A stretch of 36,958 bases of DNA from Alistipes sp. Lineage in GTDB: Bacteria; Bacteroidota; Bacteroidia; Bacteroidales; Rikenellaceae. Shown one piece after another: positions 16,005-24,927 of this stretch. The stretch's first letter is position 1. Every line of letters begins with the position of its first letter. Made by a program: the position numbers and the translations under genes. A model generated the notes under the pieces. It made no database searches. It was not told where the DNA came from and saw nothing but the letters and a program-made list of their open reading frames with translations. Where the stretch lies: the NCBI GenBank assembly GCA_017546725.1, contig JAFYRX010000039.1:1-36958 (forward strand), read 5' to 3'.

Positions 16005-17816
16005 TTACTTTTTGGGGCTTATTTTCCAAATCTTACCCTCGAATAGCGAGATGTAGATATCGCCTCGCTCATCGACCTCAAAGCCGTTTACAGCCGATAT
16101 GCCGCACTTCTTGCGCCAGAGCAATTCGCCCGATTGGGCATCTACAGCGGCCACAACACCCTGTCGGGATGCGGCATAGACTACGCCACGACTCTCCACC
16201 ACAGCGCAGGGTGAAAATTCGTAGCCGAAGCCCAAATCGACCATCCACACCACGTCGTACTCATCGGCTTGGGTGCTCACGGCGATGAGTTCGCCATCCA
16301 TCGTGCGGGCATATACCTTCGTCTTGTCGGCCGAGAGTCCGAGGCTCTCCCTTACGCGGTAGTCCTTCACTCGCCAAATCTCCTTGCCCGTAGTGCGGTC
16401 AAGGGCTGTCATTGCACGGTCGGGGGCAACGATAAATACCCTGTCGCCTACGGCGGCGGGTATGCAGTTACCGGGGCTGTAGAGGTGGCTCGAATGGCCG
16501 TTGTTCCACTTCCAGCGAGTCTGGCCCGTTGTGCGGTCAAGATTATAGAGGTGGGTATCCCACGCACCAAATGTTATGTCCTGCTCCATCACTGCGGGTG
16601 CAGCCTGACAGTAGTTTGTCATCTCGGTGTTGCTCCAAAGTAGTTTGCCACGTTTGGCATCCCACGCCTCAAAGCATTTGTATCCGCCCTGATAAAGCAC
16701 GCCCTTAACGACCACACCATCAGCCGCATAGGGGCCTTTGGCCTTGCGCTCGAAGAGCATCTCACCCGTACGCTTGTCCAACCACAACAGACGCTCGTCC
16801 GATGTGGGTACGATGAGTCGCTTACCGCAGAGTGAGGGTTGCGAGAAGAGTGAATTGGCCGTTTTGTGTTGCCAGCGCACCTCGCCCGTAGCCTTGTCTA
16901 TGGCCTTCACAAAGCCTAACGAGTTGCCGAAATAGATGCTATTCTTATCGACTGCCATACGCGTAAAGATTGATGCATCGTCGGCGTGAAGCAACTCCAC
17001 TGTGGCCTGCTCGGGCTCGTCGAACGACTCCAATTCACGCTTGATGGGCTGCTTGGGGCTGTCGTCGATAGGCATCTGCATCACCAGCGTAGGCTCTGCA
17101 CCCAACTGCTTGTCCCATTGGCGCAGGGTGTCGCCATCAATCTCGATGATGGTGTAGCCGTAGTTGCCATCCATCATCAGCGAACGGTTCATCAGCGCAT
17201 CAATCTCTCCGCCCTTGTAGTGGTGGAAGCGGTGGTGGTGACCACATAGATGCACCGCGACGCGATACTTCGCCAGTACGTTGATGTATTGGTCGTAATT
17301 GTCAAGGTCTTCGGTAGTTATGGGGTAGTGGTTGAACGATATGACGCGCTTGTCCTTGTGCTGCGAGAGTGTCTCATCGAGCCACGTCAAATCCTCACGC
17401 TTGATGTGGCCGTCTGCCGCCTTCATATAAGGGCCGCAGTTGATACCCACTATGACCATACCGTCCAACTCGGTAACAAATCTGTCGTCACCCCACAAAT
17501 CGTTGAATCGCTTGCAGGCGCTCTGCGACCATTGGTCTTCGTGGTTGCCGGGGATGACATATTGGGGCTTCTTTATCCCGTCAAGCGCAGCCTTTACGGC
17601 CCGCAACTCCTCGTCGCTGCCCTCGTTCGTAAGGTCACCCGCCACGACGACAATCTGCGTCGCATCGGCGTTTATCTCCTCGACAACCTGTTTTAATATC
17701 TGCTCGTTGCGGTTGCCTGGCGAGACGTGCAGGTCGCACAGCAGGGCTATGCGTGTCTGTGCCGAAGCTGATAGCGTCACGAGCGACAGAAGCAGTGCGT
17801 AAAAAATTCTTTTCAT
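16005..17816 (-). CDS. Metallophosphoesterase fused to a PQQ-like beta-propeller
   Basis: This 603-residue secreted protein (signal ending ASA, 17-19) joins two domains. Residues about 22-225 are a calcineurin-like phosphoesterase with D28-x-H30, G60-D61, G90-N-H92-E93, the histidine of FNHYP and CGHHHRFH. Residues about 270-600 form PQQ-like propeller blades with recurring signatures such as AIDKATGEVRW, WLDKRTGEML, NLDRTTGQTRWKW, ALDRTTGKEIW and AVDAQSGELLW. The propeller probably binds a partner or glycan; true PQQ dehydrogenase residues are not evident. It lies 30 bp after the aldolase gene and 33 bp before the symporter gene. Confidence 0.87.
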   Translation of the reverse strand: MKRIFYALLLSLVTLSASAQTRIALLCDLHVSPGNRNEQILKQVVEEINADATQIVVVAGDLTNEGSDEELRAVKAALDGIKKPQYVIPGNHEDQWSQSACKRFNDLWGDDRFVTELDGMVIVGINCGPYMKAADGHIKREDLTWLDETLSQHKDKRVISFNHYPITTEDLDNYDQYINVLAKYRVAVHLCGHHHRFHHYKGGEIDALMNRSLMMDGNYGYTIIEIDGDTLRQWDKQLGAEPTLVMQMPIDDSPKQPIKRELESFDEPEQATVELLHADDASIFTRMAVDKNSIYFGNSLGFVKAIDKATGEVRWQHKTANSLFSQPSLCGKRLIVPTSDERLLWLDKRTGEMLFERKAKGPYAADGVVVKGVLYQGGYKCFEAWDAKRGKLLWSNTEMTNYCQAAPAVMEQDITFGAWDTHLYNLDRTTGQTRWKWNNGHSSHLYSPGNCIPAAVGDRVFIVAPDRAMTALDRTTGKEIWRVKDYRVRESLGLSADKTKVYARTMDGELIAVSTQADEYDVVWMVDLGFGYEFSPCAVVESRGVVYAASRQGVVAAVDAQSGELLWRKKCGISAVNGFEVDERGDIYISLFEGKIWKISPKK

Positions 17817-17846
17817 ACTCTATGGTCTTTTTCGGTTATCGTTGTT

Positions 17847-18869
17847 TTATAGTGCCTCAAGCAGTGCATCCACATCTTCGCTGCGTGTGGCCCAACTCGT
17901 AGCCAAACGGATTATGGTGTTGCCGTCGGGTAGTCGGTCCCACTCGGTGAAGGTTGTCACCTGCTTTACTGTGGCCAACTCTTCGGGCGAGAGCAGCAGA
18001 AATATCTGATTTGTTGGCGATGTGGAGTAGTTCTTGTAACCCTTTGCCACCAAGCCCTCACGCAGACGTGTGGCCTCGTTGATGGCGTGGCGGGCAATCT
18101 TCAGGTAGAGTCCGTCGGTAAAGAGCGTATCGAATTGCAGGCCGAGCATCCATCCCTTTGCCAGAAGTGCTCCTTGCTGCTTTATGAGTGTAAAGAAACG
18201 AGGCACCAATCCCTTGCGCATTACGACCGCTTCACCAAACATCGCTCCTACCTTGGTGCCACCGATGTAGAAGACGTCGCACAGACGGGCAATATCCTCC
18301 AACGTGAAGTCGGCCTCTGCAGATGCCAAGCCATAGCCCAATCGTGCACCATCCATAAAGAGCGGAATCTGCCACTTGCGACATACCGCAGCGATGGACT
18401 CCAATTCCGCGAGCGAATAGATTGTACCATACTCGGTGGGTTGCGAGATATAGACCATCGCGGGGAATACCATATGCTCGAAACTCTCGTCGGCATAGAA
18501 GTGCTCGATGTAGGCATCAATCTCTTCGGCCCACAACTTGCCGTCGTGTTGCGGCAGCGTCAGCACCTTATGCCCCGTAGCCTCAATCGCACCCGACTCG
18601 TGAACAGCAATGTGGCCCGTTGTGGCCGCTATCACCCCCTCGTGCGGGCGCAACAGAGCCTTGATGACCGTAGCATTGGTCTGCGTGCCGCCTATGAGGA
18701 AGTGTACCTCCGAGTCGGGATTGCCACACGCTGCGAGTATCTTCTTACGGGCCGAGGCGCAAATCTCATCACAGCCGTAGCCCGTAGTCTTTACCATATT
18801 GTGCTCGACCATCCGCTCCAGAATCAGCGGATGGGCGCCCTCCATATAATCGCAATCGAAATGCTGCAT
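17847..18869 (-). CDS. Low-specificity threonine aldolase / beta-eliminating lyase family
   Basis: This 340-residue cytoplasmic PLP enzyme of fold type I has the schiff-base lysine K206 in YIGGTKVGAM, the pyridine-nitrogen aspartate D173 in FMDGARLGYG, and the cofactor-stacking histidine H90 in HIAVHESG. The family cleaves L-threonine or L-allo-threonine to glycine and acetaldehyde, or acts on related beta-hydroxy amino acids. It is the first gene of a likely operon with a phosphoesterase, a symporter and rdgB. A run of 7 bp tandem repeats lies upstream of its start. Confidence 0.92.
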   Translation of the reverse strand: MQHFDCDYMEGAHPLILERMVEHNMVKTTGYGCDEICASARKKILAACGNPDSEVHFLIGGTQTNATVIKALLRPHEGVIAATTGHIAVHESGAIEATGHKVLTLPQHDGKLWAEEIDAYIEHFYADESFEHMVFPAMVYISQPTEYGTIYSLAELESIAAVCRKWQIPLFMDGARLGYGLASAEADFTLEDIARLCDVFYIGGTKVGAMFGEAVVMRKGLVPRFFTLIKQQGALLAKGWMLGLQFDTLFTDGLYLKIARHAINEATRLREGLVAKGYKNYSTSPTNQIFLLLSPEELATVKQVTTFTEWDRLPDGNTIIRLATSWATRSEDVDALLEAL

Positions 18870-18893
18870 TTTTTTAATTCAAAATTTTCTTTC

Positions 18894-18941
18894 CTCTTTG
18901 CTCTTTGCTCTTTGCTCTTTGCTCTTTGCTCTTTGCTCTTT
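18894..18941. repeat. Heptanucleotide tandem repeat (CTCTTTG)
   Basis: Six complete CTCTTTG units (18894-18935) and a partial seventh lie 25-72 bases upstream of the aldolase start codon at 18869. The unit length is not a multiple of three and the array is non-coding, so copy-number change would alter promoter spacing or leader length. Confidence 0.9.
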
Positions 18942-18987
18942 CCTTCAGTCGAGGATTGTAATCTCTAATCTATTTCTTCTCTCTCTC

Positions 18988-21219
18988 CTACTCCATCAAA
19001 GTCAGTGCGCTACCCTGTGAAGGGGGTACAGCGTCAGCACCTACACCCCAAGTCTTGCAGGGGCGGTTACCCATCACAAGTTCCAATGTGCCACCGCTTA
19101 CGATATCCTCGTGTGAGAAGTAAGTCTTGTTGTAGGGCTTACCGTTGAGTGTAACCGACTGTATGTACTTGTTGTCAGCAGAGTTGTTCTTTGCCACTAC
19201 GGTGAATGTCTTGCCATTGTCGAGGTCGATTGATACCTTGTCGAACAACGGACTACCGATAACATAGTAGGGCAGACCTGCAGTTACGGGGTAGAATCCC
19301 ATAGCCGAGAATACGTAGAATGCCGACATACCGCCACCATCCTCGTCACCGCAGTTACCCATCAAGTCGTTGCGGAACCACGCTTCCATCAACATACGGA
19401 TACGCTTTTGAGTCTTCCAGGGCTCACCTGCATAGCAGTAGAGGTAGGGGATGTGGCAACTTGGCTCGTTACCCATCACATATTGGCCTACGTTACCCGA
19501 TGAGTCGGGGTGTACGGCATAGTATTGCCACTTCGAGCGATGCAAGCCCTCGACAAAGAGCTGGTCGAGTTTCTCAACGAAACGCTCTGTTGAGCCGAAC
19601 AATGCAATGAGGTCGCCAATGTTGTGGTGTACATCCCAGATGTATGTCCACGCATTGTTCTCGTCGTAGTAAGCGCGTGAGCCAATGCCGCCAGAGAAGA
19701 TGTAATCGAAAGGCTGGATGAACTCGCCCTTAGCATCTTTGGGGTGGAAGAATCCTGTCTCCTTGTTGAACAGGTTACGGTAGTTGAAACTGCGCTTCAG
19801 GAAGAAGTTATAATCATCTTTCTTGCCTAACTCCTTAGCCAACTGTGCGATACACCAGTCGTCGTACGATGCAGCCAACGTAACGGCTACAGCCTGACGC
19901 TGCTCGAATCCCTCGGCCTGTTTAACCCACTCCTGCTCACCTGGGTGGAGTGCGGGGAACCAGCCATTGGCGTGGTAGAACTCATCAAGTTCGGTGTTGG
20001 GGCCCAAAGTCCAGGGTATCATAGTCTCGTTGAGTACAGTGTGCTTCATACCCTCGAATGCTCCCTCGACATCAAAGTCTATACCTTTGGCCAATGCGTC
20101 AGCAAATACAACAGCCGCGTGGTTACCGTTCATACGGTGTGAGTCGCCGCATACTGCAGGGAATGTGGGCATCCAGCCCGCCTCACGCCACATTCTGACA
20201 AATGAGTTCATCTTCTCGCTCTCGGCTGCGGGGTTGAGGATGCAGTGCAAAGGGTGCAAAGCGTGATAAGTATCCCATACCCAGTCATCGGTCCAGAATG
20301 CTATGCCCTCGTCGTCGTGAATCTGCTTGTCGAATGGTCCACGATAGCGGCCCTCCTCCGAGATGTTAATCATACGCTCGTGGCAACGGTAGAGAGCAGT
20401 ATAGAATGTAGTGCGCTCATCCTCTGTACCTCCCTCGACGCGAATCTTGCCGAGTGCCTTGTTCCAAGCCTTACGACCAGCCTCCACTACAGCCTCGATG
20501 TCATACTCGGGAATCTCGTTGAGCATATGTTTCTTAGCCTGCTCTTCGTCGATATATGAGATACCGTAACGTACGTTTACAGTAGATGGGCCTGTCGAGG
20601 GTGCGAATGATACATAACGAGTTCTGTCGCCATCCTTGCCACTCACCTTCTCGGGTGCCTGGTCAAACTCCATATAGAAGTAGTGCTTTGTGCCGTCGTA
20701 GTTCTCCCAGCCCCACAGAGCATTGTCCTTGCTGTATAACTCGCCGTGGTCGTTGGAGCGTATCTGCAGGTAGCGGCCGCCAGTCTGCTCGTAAGTGAGT
20801 GAGAAGATGGCCGAGTGTGCTGCAGGAGCATAATCTACCGCAATCATAAAGTCATCCAACAGCACCGAGTAACGGTAAGGCTCGGTCTTCTCCTGGTCGT
20901 AACGATAGCCGAAGTGGGGCTTGATGACGCTCTCGTCACCAGCAAAGGGCATCATCGTTAGCACTGTACCCTGACGGTGTGAGGGCACGTTGAGGGGCAG
21001 ACCACTCATACGGTCAGTTGTGAACTCCTCGTGTCCGGGGTTCATACGCAACATTGAGTTGGGCAGGTGAGCCGTAGGATAGGTGGGCACCAGCAAGTGG
21101 CTGATGTTACCTATGCGGTTGTTTACATAATCCACAGGTTGTGTCTTCTCTGTCATCAGGTCACATCCTGCGAGCAGCATCGTTGCCGCTGCGATTGTTA
21201 GTAATGAAAATCGTTTCAT
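18988..21219 (-). CDS. GH92-family alpha-mannosidase lipoprotein
   Basis: The 743-residue lipoprotein (lipobox LLAG, C19) belongs to glycoside hydrolase family 92, calcium-dependent exo-acting alpha-mannosidases that trim N-glycans and yeast mannan. The (alpha/alpha)6 catalytic domain shows DWVWDTYHALHPL, E585 in MGNEPSCHIPYLY (equivalent to the general acid in the family) and the acidic pair D625-x-D627 in GDEDGGGMSAFY (equivalent to the base). The N-terminal 250 residues form the beta-sandwich domain. It should be cell-envelope anchored. A promoter and a leader hairpin lie upstream; it has no close downstream partner. Confidence 0.95.
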   Translation of the reverse strand: MKRFSLLTIAAATMLLAGCDLMTEKTQPVDYVNNRIGNISHLLVPTYPTAHLPNSMLRMNPGHEEFTTDRMSGLPLNVPSHRQGTVLTMMPFAGDESVIKPHFGYRYDQEKTEPYRYSVLLDDFMIAVDYAPAAHSAIFSLTYEQTGGRYLQIRSNDHGELYSKDNALWGWENYDGTKHYFYMEFDQAPEKVSGKDGDRTRYVSFAPSTGPSTVNVRYGISYIDEEQAKKHMLNEIPEYDIEAVVEAGRKAWNKALGKIRVEGGTEDERTTFYTALYRCHERMINISEEGRYRGPFDKQIHDDEGIAFWTDDWVWDTYHALHPLHCILNPAAESEKMNSFVRMWREAGWMPTFPAVCGDSHRMNGNHAAVVFADALAKGIDFDVEGAFEGMKHTVLNETMIPWTLGPNTELDEFYHANGWFPALHPGEQEWVKQAEGFEQRQAVAVTLAASYDDWCIAQLAKELGKKDDYNFFLKRSFNYRNLFNKETGFFHPKDAKGEFIQPFDYIFSGGIGSRAYYDENNAWTYIWDVHHNIGDLIALFGSTERFVEKLDQLFVEGLHRSKWQYYAVHPDSSGNVGQYVMGNEPSCHIPYLYCYAGEPWKTQKRIRMLMEAWFRNDLMGNCGDEDGGGMSAFYVFSAMGFYPVTAGLPYYVIGSPLFDKVSIDLDNGKTFTVVAKNNSADNKYIQSVTLNGKPYNKTYFSHEDIVSGGTLELVMGNRPCKTWGVGADAVPPSQGSALTLME

Positions 21220-21268
21220 TTTTTGTTTTATTTAATTGTTAATTGATTAATCTACTTGTTTACAAGGC

Positions 21269-21291
21269 TTAACTCCTCTATTAGGAGTTAA
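21269..21291 (-). promoter_or_regulatory. Hairpin at the GH92 transcription start
   Basis: TTAACTCCT (21269-21277) pairs perfectly with AGGAGTTAA (21283-21291) around CTATT. It overlaps the end of the -7 box and the predicted start, so it would lie at the very 5' end of the GH92 mRNA or act as a DNA palindrome for a regulator. Confidence 0.45.
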
Positions 21292-21319
21292 AAATAGGGC
21301 TTTTTTTTCGTTTGGCAAA
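21289..21319 (-). promoter_or_regulatory. Promoter of the GH92 gene
   Basis: The minus strand has TTTG (21316-21319), a 19-base spacer, and TATTTTTA (21289-21296), which differs from TAnnTTTG only at the last base. The predicted leader is about 60-65 bases. Confidence 0.55.
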
Positions 21320-21322
21320 ATA

Positions 21323-21358
21323 AAAACAGAGATTAACCGCAAAGTCAATCTCTGTTTT
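21323..21358 (-). terminator. Intrinsic terminator of the proS/DUF4838-like transcript
   Basis: AAAACAGAGATT (21323-21334) pairs perfectly with AATCTCTGTTTT (21347-21358). On the minus strand it is followed by TTTTATTTT and lies about 30 bases beyond the stop at 21387. Confidence 0.82.
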
Positions 21359-21386
21359 GTCTGTCAAGTGTTTTTATATGCTCTTA

Positions 21387-22424
21387 TTACTTGCTCTCGA
21401 GTACATAATTCTTCAATCCCTCGCCATACTCCTTCAGCGGAGTTGTGTCGGGATATGCCTCGAAGTAAGCCGAATCCATATAGACACCAAACGATGTTAC
21501 GTTCTTGATGCCCAACTCGGCATAAGTGTTTATATCCGAGAGGAATACGTCACGTCTCCAGGGTAACTGTACTGCGGGCTTCTTCCAACCGCTGAACAAC
21601 GACACGTCCAACCAATACTCCAGCACCACAGCCGTCTCGGCGGGGAAAACCTCCAAGTTCTCCTTCAGGTGAGCCATATTCTGTGCGTGCGACATACCTC
21701 TGTCCTCGACCGAGAGGTCTGCCAATGGCTTCTCCCACGAGCGTAGGAATGGCGCAAACTCCAGGAAGATACCCTCGGCGGGCTTCACCTTGCGTGGAGC
21801 CTTCAATGAGTTGTAGTAGGCCAAGTGTGCAAGTTGTGCCTCGGGGTCCTGCTCACGCAGAGCCGCGATGATGCGGTTCTCGATGATGAGCGCCTGCTCA
21901 CTCTCGGTGTACTCCTTACACTTTTCGCATTGGCATACGGGTTTGCCGTCATCCAGCCAAAAATAGTAGCGGTGGTTAGTCGGGCGCAATATCTCGGCCA
22001 CCTTCACAGCATTCTCGGCAATGGTCTCGAGCGCACGCTCCGAGTGCACACAGCAGTTGGCATCGGCTACTCTGCGACCATTCTCGTCCATACGGAACAT
22101 AGTAGAGTCCTCGGAAAAGAGTTCGCGGGGCAATAATTCCGCCATCGAGTGCAACTGGTGCTCCACATCCACGCCGTGCTCCTTGCACGAAGCGAGGAAG
22201 GCCTGTCCCTTCTCCGACTGGATGAACTCAATCACCTCACCAGGGAACATATGAGTACCTACGGTGTTGATGCCATTCTCGGCGGCCAACTTACCCCAAT
22301 CGACAGTCGCGAGGTCTTGCGTGTTGACGATGATACCCTTCATCTGGTAGTGGCTCTGCGGTTTGCAACCCACCACGGCCAATGCGGCACACAACGCCAC
22401 AACGATTAACGAGAGTCGTTTCAT
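21387..22424 (-). CDS. DUF4838-like lipoprotein
   Basis: The 345-residue protein starts with a lipoprotein signal (lipobox VVG before C20). The sequence resembles the DUF4838 domain found in Bacteroidetes carbohydrate-active proteins: a TIM-barrel-like pattern with the cysteine-rich CQCEKCKEYTES motif near residue 170, followed by the helix LIIENRIIAAL and later strands YYNSLK, LEFAPFLRSW and VLEYWLD. A role in binding or hydrolysing glycans, possibly with glucuronidase or hexosaminidase relatives, is inferred. It starts 21 bp after the proS stop and shares its terminator, so the two genes are probably one transcript. No catalytic residues can be assigned with confidence. Confidence 0.68.
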   Translation of the reverse strand: MKRLSLIVVALCAALAVVGCKPQSHYQMKGIIVNTQDLATVDWGKLAAENGINTVGTHMFPGEVIEFIQSEKGQAFLASCKEHGVDVEHQLHSMAELLPRELFSEDSTMFRMDENGRRVADANCCVHSERALETIAENAVKVAEILRPTNHRYYFWLDDGKPVCQCEKCKEYTESEQALIIENRIIAALREQDPEAQLAHLAYYNSLKAPRKVKPAEGIFLEFAPFLRSWEKPLADLSVEDRGMSHAQNMAHLKENLEVFPAETAVVLEYWLDVSLFSGWKKPAVQLPWRRDVFLSDINTYAELGIKNVTSFGVYMDSAYFEAYPDTTPLKEYGEGLKNYVLESK

Positions 22425-22445
22425 TAGTTTGCTTTGTAATAATTT

Positions 22446-23945
22446 TTAGTAACTGCGAGCAAAGAGTACGCGCATCTTCGAGGGTTTGCCTGTAAAGATA
22501 CACTTGCCCTCCTCCTCCTTTGCATCCAACGGAATACAACGGATTGTAGCCTTTGTAGCCTCCTTGATAGCCACCTCGGTATCTACGGTGCCGTCCCAGT
22601 GAGCCGACACGAAACCGCCCTTGTTGTCCAATACGTCGATGAACTCCTCCCAAGTGTTTACCTCGGTAATCATCGAGTTGCGGTAGTCGAGTGCCTTCTT
22701 ATAGATGTTCTCCTGAATCTCGTCAAGCAATGCTACGATACGCTCTGTGAGGCCCTCCTGCGGAACAACCTCCTTGGTGAGTGTGTCGCGGCGGGCGAGT
22801 TCGATAGTGCCGTTCTGCAAGTCGCGTGGACCGAGTGCCAAACGTACGGGTACACCCTTCAACTCATACTCTGCGAACTTGAAGCCCGAACGCACGTTGT
22901 CGCGTGCATCAACCTTAACCGATACACCCTTGGCGCGCAACTCGGCAGCGATAGCCTCCAACTTCTGCTTCATCTCGGCAAGTTGCTCCTCACCCTTGTA
23001 GATGGGCACCATAGCAACCTGGATAGGAGCCAACTTCGGCGGCAAAACGAGTCCGTTGTTGTCAGAATGAGCCATAATCAAAGCACCCATCAAGCGTGTA
23101 GATACACCCCACGATGTAGCCCAAACGTACTCCTGCTTACCCTCCTTTGTAGCGTAAGTCACGTCGAATGCCTTGGCGAAGTTCTGGCCCAAGAAGTGTG
23201 ATGTACCACTCTGCAGAGCCTTACCGTCCTGCATCAAAGCCTCGATAGTGAGTGTATCCTCAGCACCTGCAAATCGCTCGTTGGGTGACTTGTGACCTAC
23301 GATAACGGGCACACCCATCCAATTCTGCGCGAAGTCCTGATATACGCGAATCATACGCTCTGCCTCCTCGATAGCCTCCTCGCGTGTAGCGTGTGCTGTG
23401 TGGCCCTCCTGCCAGAGGAACTCGGCTGTACGCAGGAAGAGGCGAGTACGCATCTCCCAACGAACTACGTTAGCCCACTGGTTGCAGAGGATGGGCAGGT
23501 CGCGGTATGATGTAATCCAATTCTTGTATGTATTCCAGATGATGGTCTCCGATGTGGGGCGCACGATGAGTTCCTCCTCCAACTTTGCCGAGGGGTCCAC
23601 AACGATACCCTCACCACGTGGGTTGTTCATCAAGCGGTAGTGAGTCACTACGGCACACTCCTTTGCGAAGCCCTCGACGTGAGAAGCCTCACGTGAGAAG
23701 AACGACTTGGGAATAAACAATGGGAAGTATGCGTTCTCGTGACCTGTAGCCTTGAACATATCGTCCAATACGCGCTGCATCTTCTCCCAGATGGCATAGC
23801 CATAGGGCTTGATTACCATACATCCTCTTACGGCCGAGTTTTCGGCCAAGCCAGCCTTCACGACCAACTCGTTGTACCACTTCGAGTAGTTATCCTCGAC
23901 TTTGGTCAAATCTTTAAGTTCTACTGCCATATCTTTATTGTTCAA
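22446..23945 (-). CDS. proS: Prolyl-tRNA synthetase, archaeal/eukaryotic type
   Basis: The 499-residue class II enzyme charges tRNA-Pro with proline. It is the shorter ProS type 3 form without the bacterial editing insert. Class II signatures visible are the motif 2 region [14 protein letters not shown], the motif 3 region [16 protein letters not shown] and a C-terminal anticodon-binding domain from about 285, ending FARSY. The protein starts [10 protein letters not shown]; a second ATG five codons in could also serve. It has a promoter that overlaps the terminator of the upstream EEP gene. The following gene starts 21 bp after its stop. Confidence 0.97.
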   Translation of the reverse strand: MNNKDMAVELKDLTKVEDNYSKWYNELVVKAGLAENSAVRGCMVIKPYGYAIWEKMQRVLDDMFKATGHENAYFPLFIPKSFFSREASHVEGFAKECAVVTHYRLMNNPRGEGIVVDPSAKLEEELIVRPTSETIIWNTYKNWITSYRDLPILCNQWANVVRWEMRTRLFLRTAEFLWQEGHTAHATREEAIEEAERMIRVYQDFAQNWMGVPVIVGHKSPNERFAGAEDTLTIEALMQDGKALQSGTSHFLGQNFAKAFDVTYATKEGKQEYVWATSWGVSTRLMGALIMAHSDNNGLVLPPKLAPIQVAMVPIYKGEEQLAEMKQKLEAIAAELRAKGVSVKVDARDNVRSGFKFAEYELKGVPVRLALGPRDLQNGTIELARRDTLTKEVVPQEGLTERIVALLDEIQENIYKKALDYRNSMITEVNTWEEFIDVLDNKGGFVSAHWDGTVDTEVAIKEATKATIRCIPLDAKEEEGKCIFTGKPSKMRVLFARSY

Positions 23946-23961
23946 TTATAATTCTGCGCAT

Positions 23962-24001
23962 AAAAAAGGGTTACCCCTGCACTTAAAGTACAAAAGTAAC
24001 C
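23962..24001 (-). terminator. Possible terminator of the EEP-lipoprotein/porin transcript
   Basis: On the minus strand GGTTAC and GTAACC (23996-24001 and 23969-23974) enclose 21 bases and are followed by CTTTTTT (T run at 23962-23967). The large loop makes it weaker than the other terminators. It overlaps the proS -7 box. Confidence 0.45.
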
Positions 24002-24024
24002 ATTTTTTATTTACATTATGCAAT
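23991..24024 (-). promoter_or_regulatory. Promoter of proS
   Basis: The minus strand has -7 box TACTTTTG (23991-23998), a full TAnnTTTG match, and ATTG (24021-24024) at a slightly long 22-base spacing. The predicted leader is about 40 bases. Confidence 0.5.
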
Positions 24025-24063
24025 TTATTGCCTAATTTTCGCTCGTTCGGGTTGAAAATCACC

Positions 24064-24909
24064 CTATTCTATCCTTACGCGGCTCACTATGGGCAGGTGG
24101 TCCGAGGGGTAGTGACCATTTTCGCGCTTATCCTCGATGGTGATATATGAGTTTACATCGACATCATCGCTCACGAAGATGAAGTCTATACGATTGTATG
24201 CAGGCCCGATGAAATTGCCGCCACCGAGGTTGGTGCTTTCGCACCCCTGCGGGGGTGTCGAGGTCAGGCGGTAAGAGTCACCCAGCACCTCCAAAATATC
24301 CTTCACTTGCTTTGTATCCTCCTCGGAGTTGAAGTCGCCCACGCTGATTACGGGTTTGTCGCCAGCTATCTTCTTTATCATATCGACGTGTACTCGTCCC
24401 GAGTTGGCACGAGCCACCTCCAACTTCCAGTAGAGGTGCGAGTTGAAGAAATAAAACTCCTTGCCCGAAGGCTTGTGGCGGAACAATCCCCAATGGCACA
24501 GACGCAGGTCCGTAGCATCCCAACCGATGCTCTCCACCTCGGGTGTGGGGCTGTACCAGAATGTACCCTGCTCCAAGCACTCCATTACATCACGCTTATA
24601 GAATATCGTAGCCGTATGCGACGTGCCCGTCTTGCCGCCATAGGGGTGGCCCGTGCAGTCGTAGTCGGGCAGCAGTTGCTTCATATCCTCAATCTGCCCC
24701 TTATTGCCCTCCTGTGTGCCTACGATGTCGAAGTCGTATTTTAGTATCACCTGCGCTACATCGTCCTTGCGCTCATCCCAGCCGTCACCCTGCTTGGCAT
24801 CTGCCGATGAGGCGTAGCGTATGTTGAACGATGCGGCGTTAAATTCCGCTTTGCGTGAGCAGCCGACGAGCGTCATAAGCACTACGGCCGCAGCAAGAAG
24901 TCTCTTCAT
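24064..24909 (-). CDS. Endonuclease/exonuclease/phosphatase-family lipoprotein
   Basis: The 281-residue protein has a lipoprotein signal (TLVG before C17) and an EEP-fold domain, the Mg-dependent phosphodiesterase fold shared by DNase I, sphingomyelinases and inositol phosphatases. Catalytic-site elements are the asparagine in ASFNIRY, the glutamate in GTQEG, the histidine in FFNSHLYW, the DFN of SVGDFNS, RIDFIFVS, and the terminal aspartate-histidine pair in YPSDHLPI. The motif after FNSH is atypical (LYW instead of a DH-type turn), so substrate preference may differ. The cell-envelope location argues for a phospholipid or nucleic-acid substrate outside the cytoplasm. It starts 18 bp after the porin stop. 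Confidence 0.88.
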   Translation of the reverse strand: MKRLLAAAVVLMTLVGCSRKAEFNAASFNIRYASSADAKQGDGWDERKDDVAQVILKYDFDIVGTQEGNKGQIEDMKQLLPDYDCTGHPYGGKTGTSHTATIFYKRDVMECLEQGTFWYSPTPEVESIGWDATDLRLCHWGLFRHKPSGKEFYFFNSHLYWKLEVARANSGRVHVDMIKKIAGDKPVISVGDFNSEEDTKQVKDILEVLGDSYRLTSTPPQGCESTNLGGGNFIGPAYNRIDFIFVSDDVDVNSYITIEDKRENGHYPSDHLPIVSRVRIE

Positions 24910-24927
24910 AAGGTGTTCCTATGTCAA

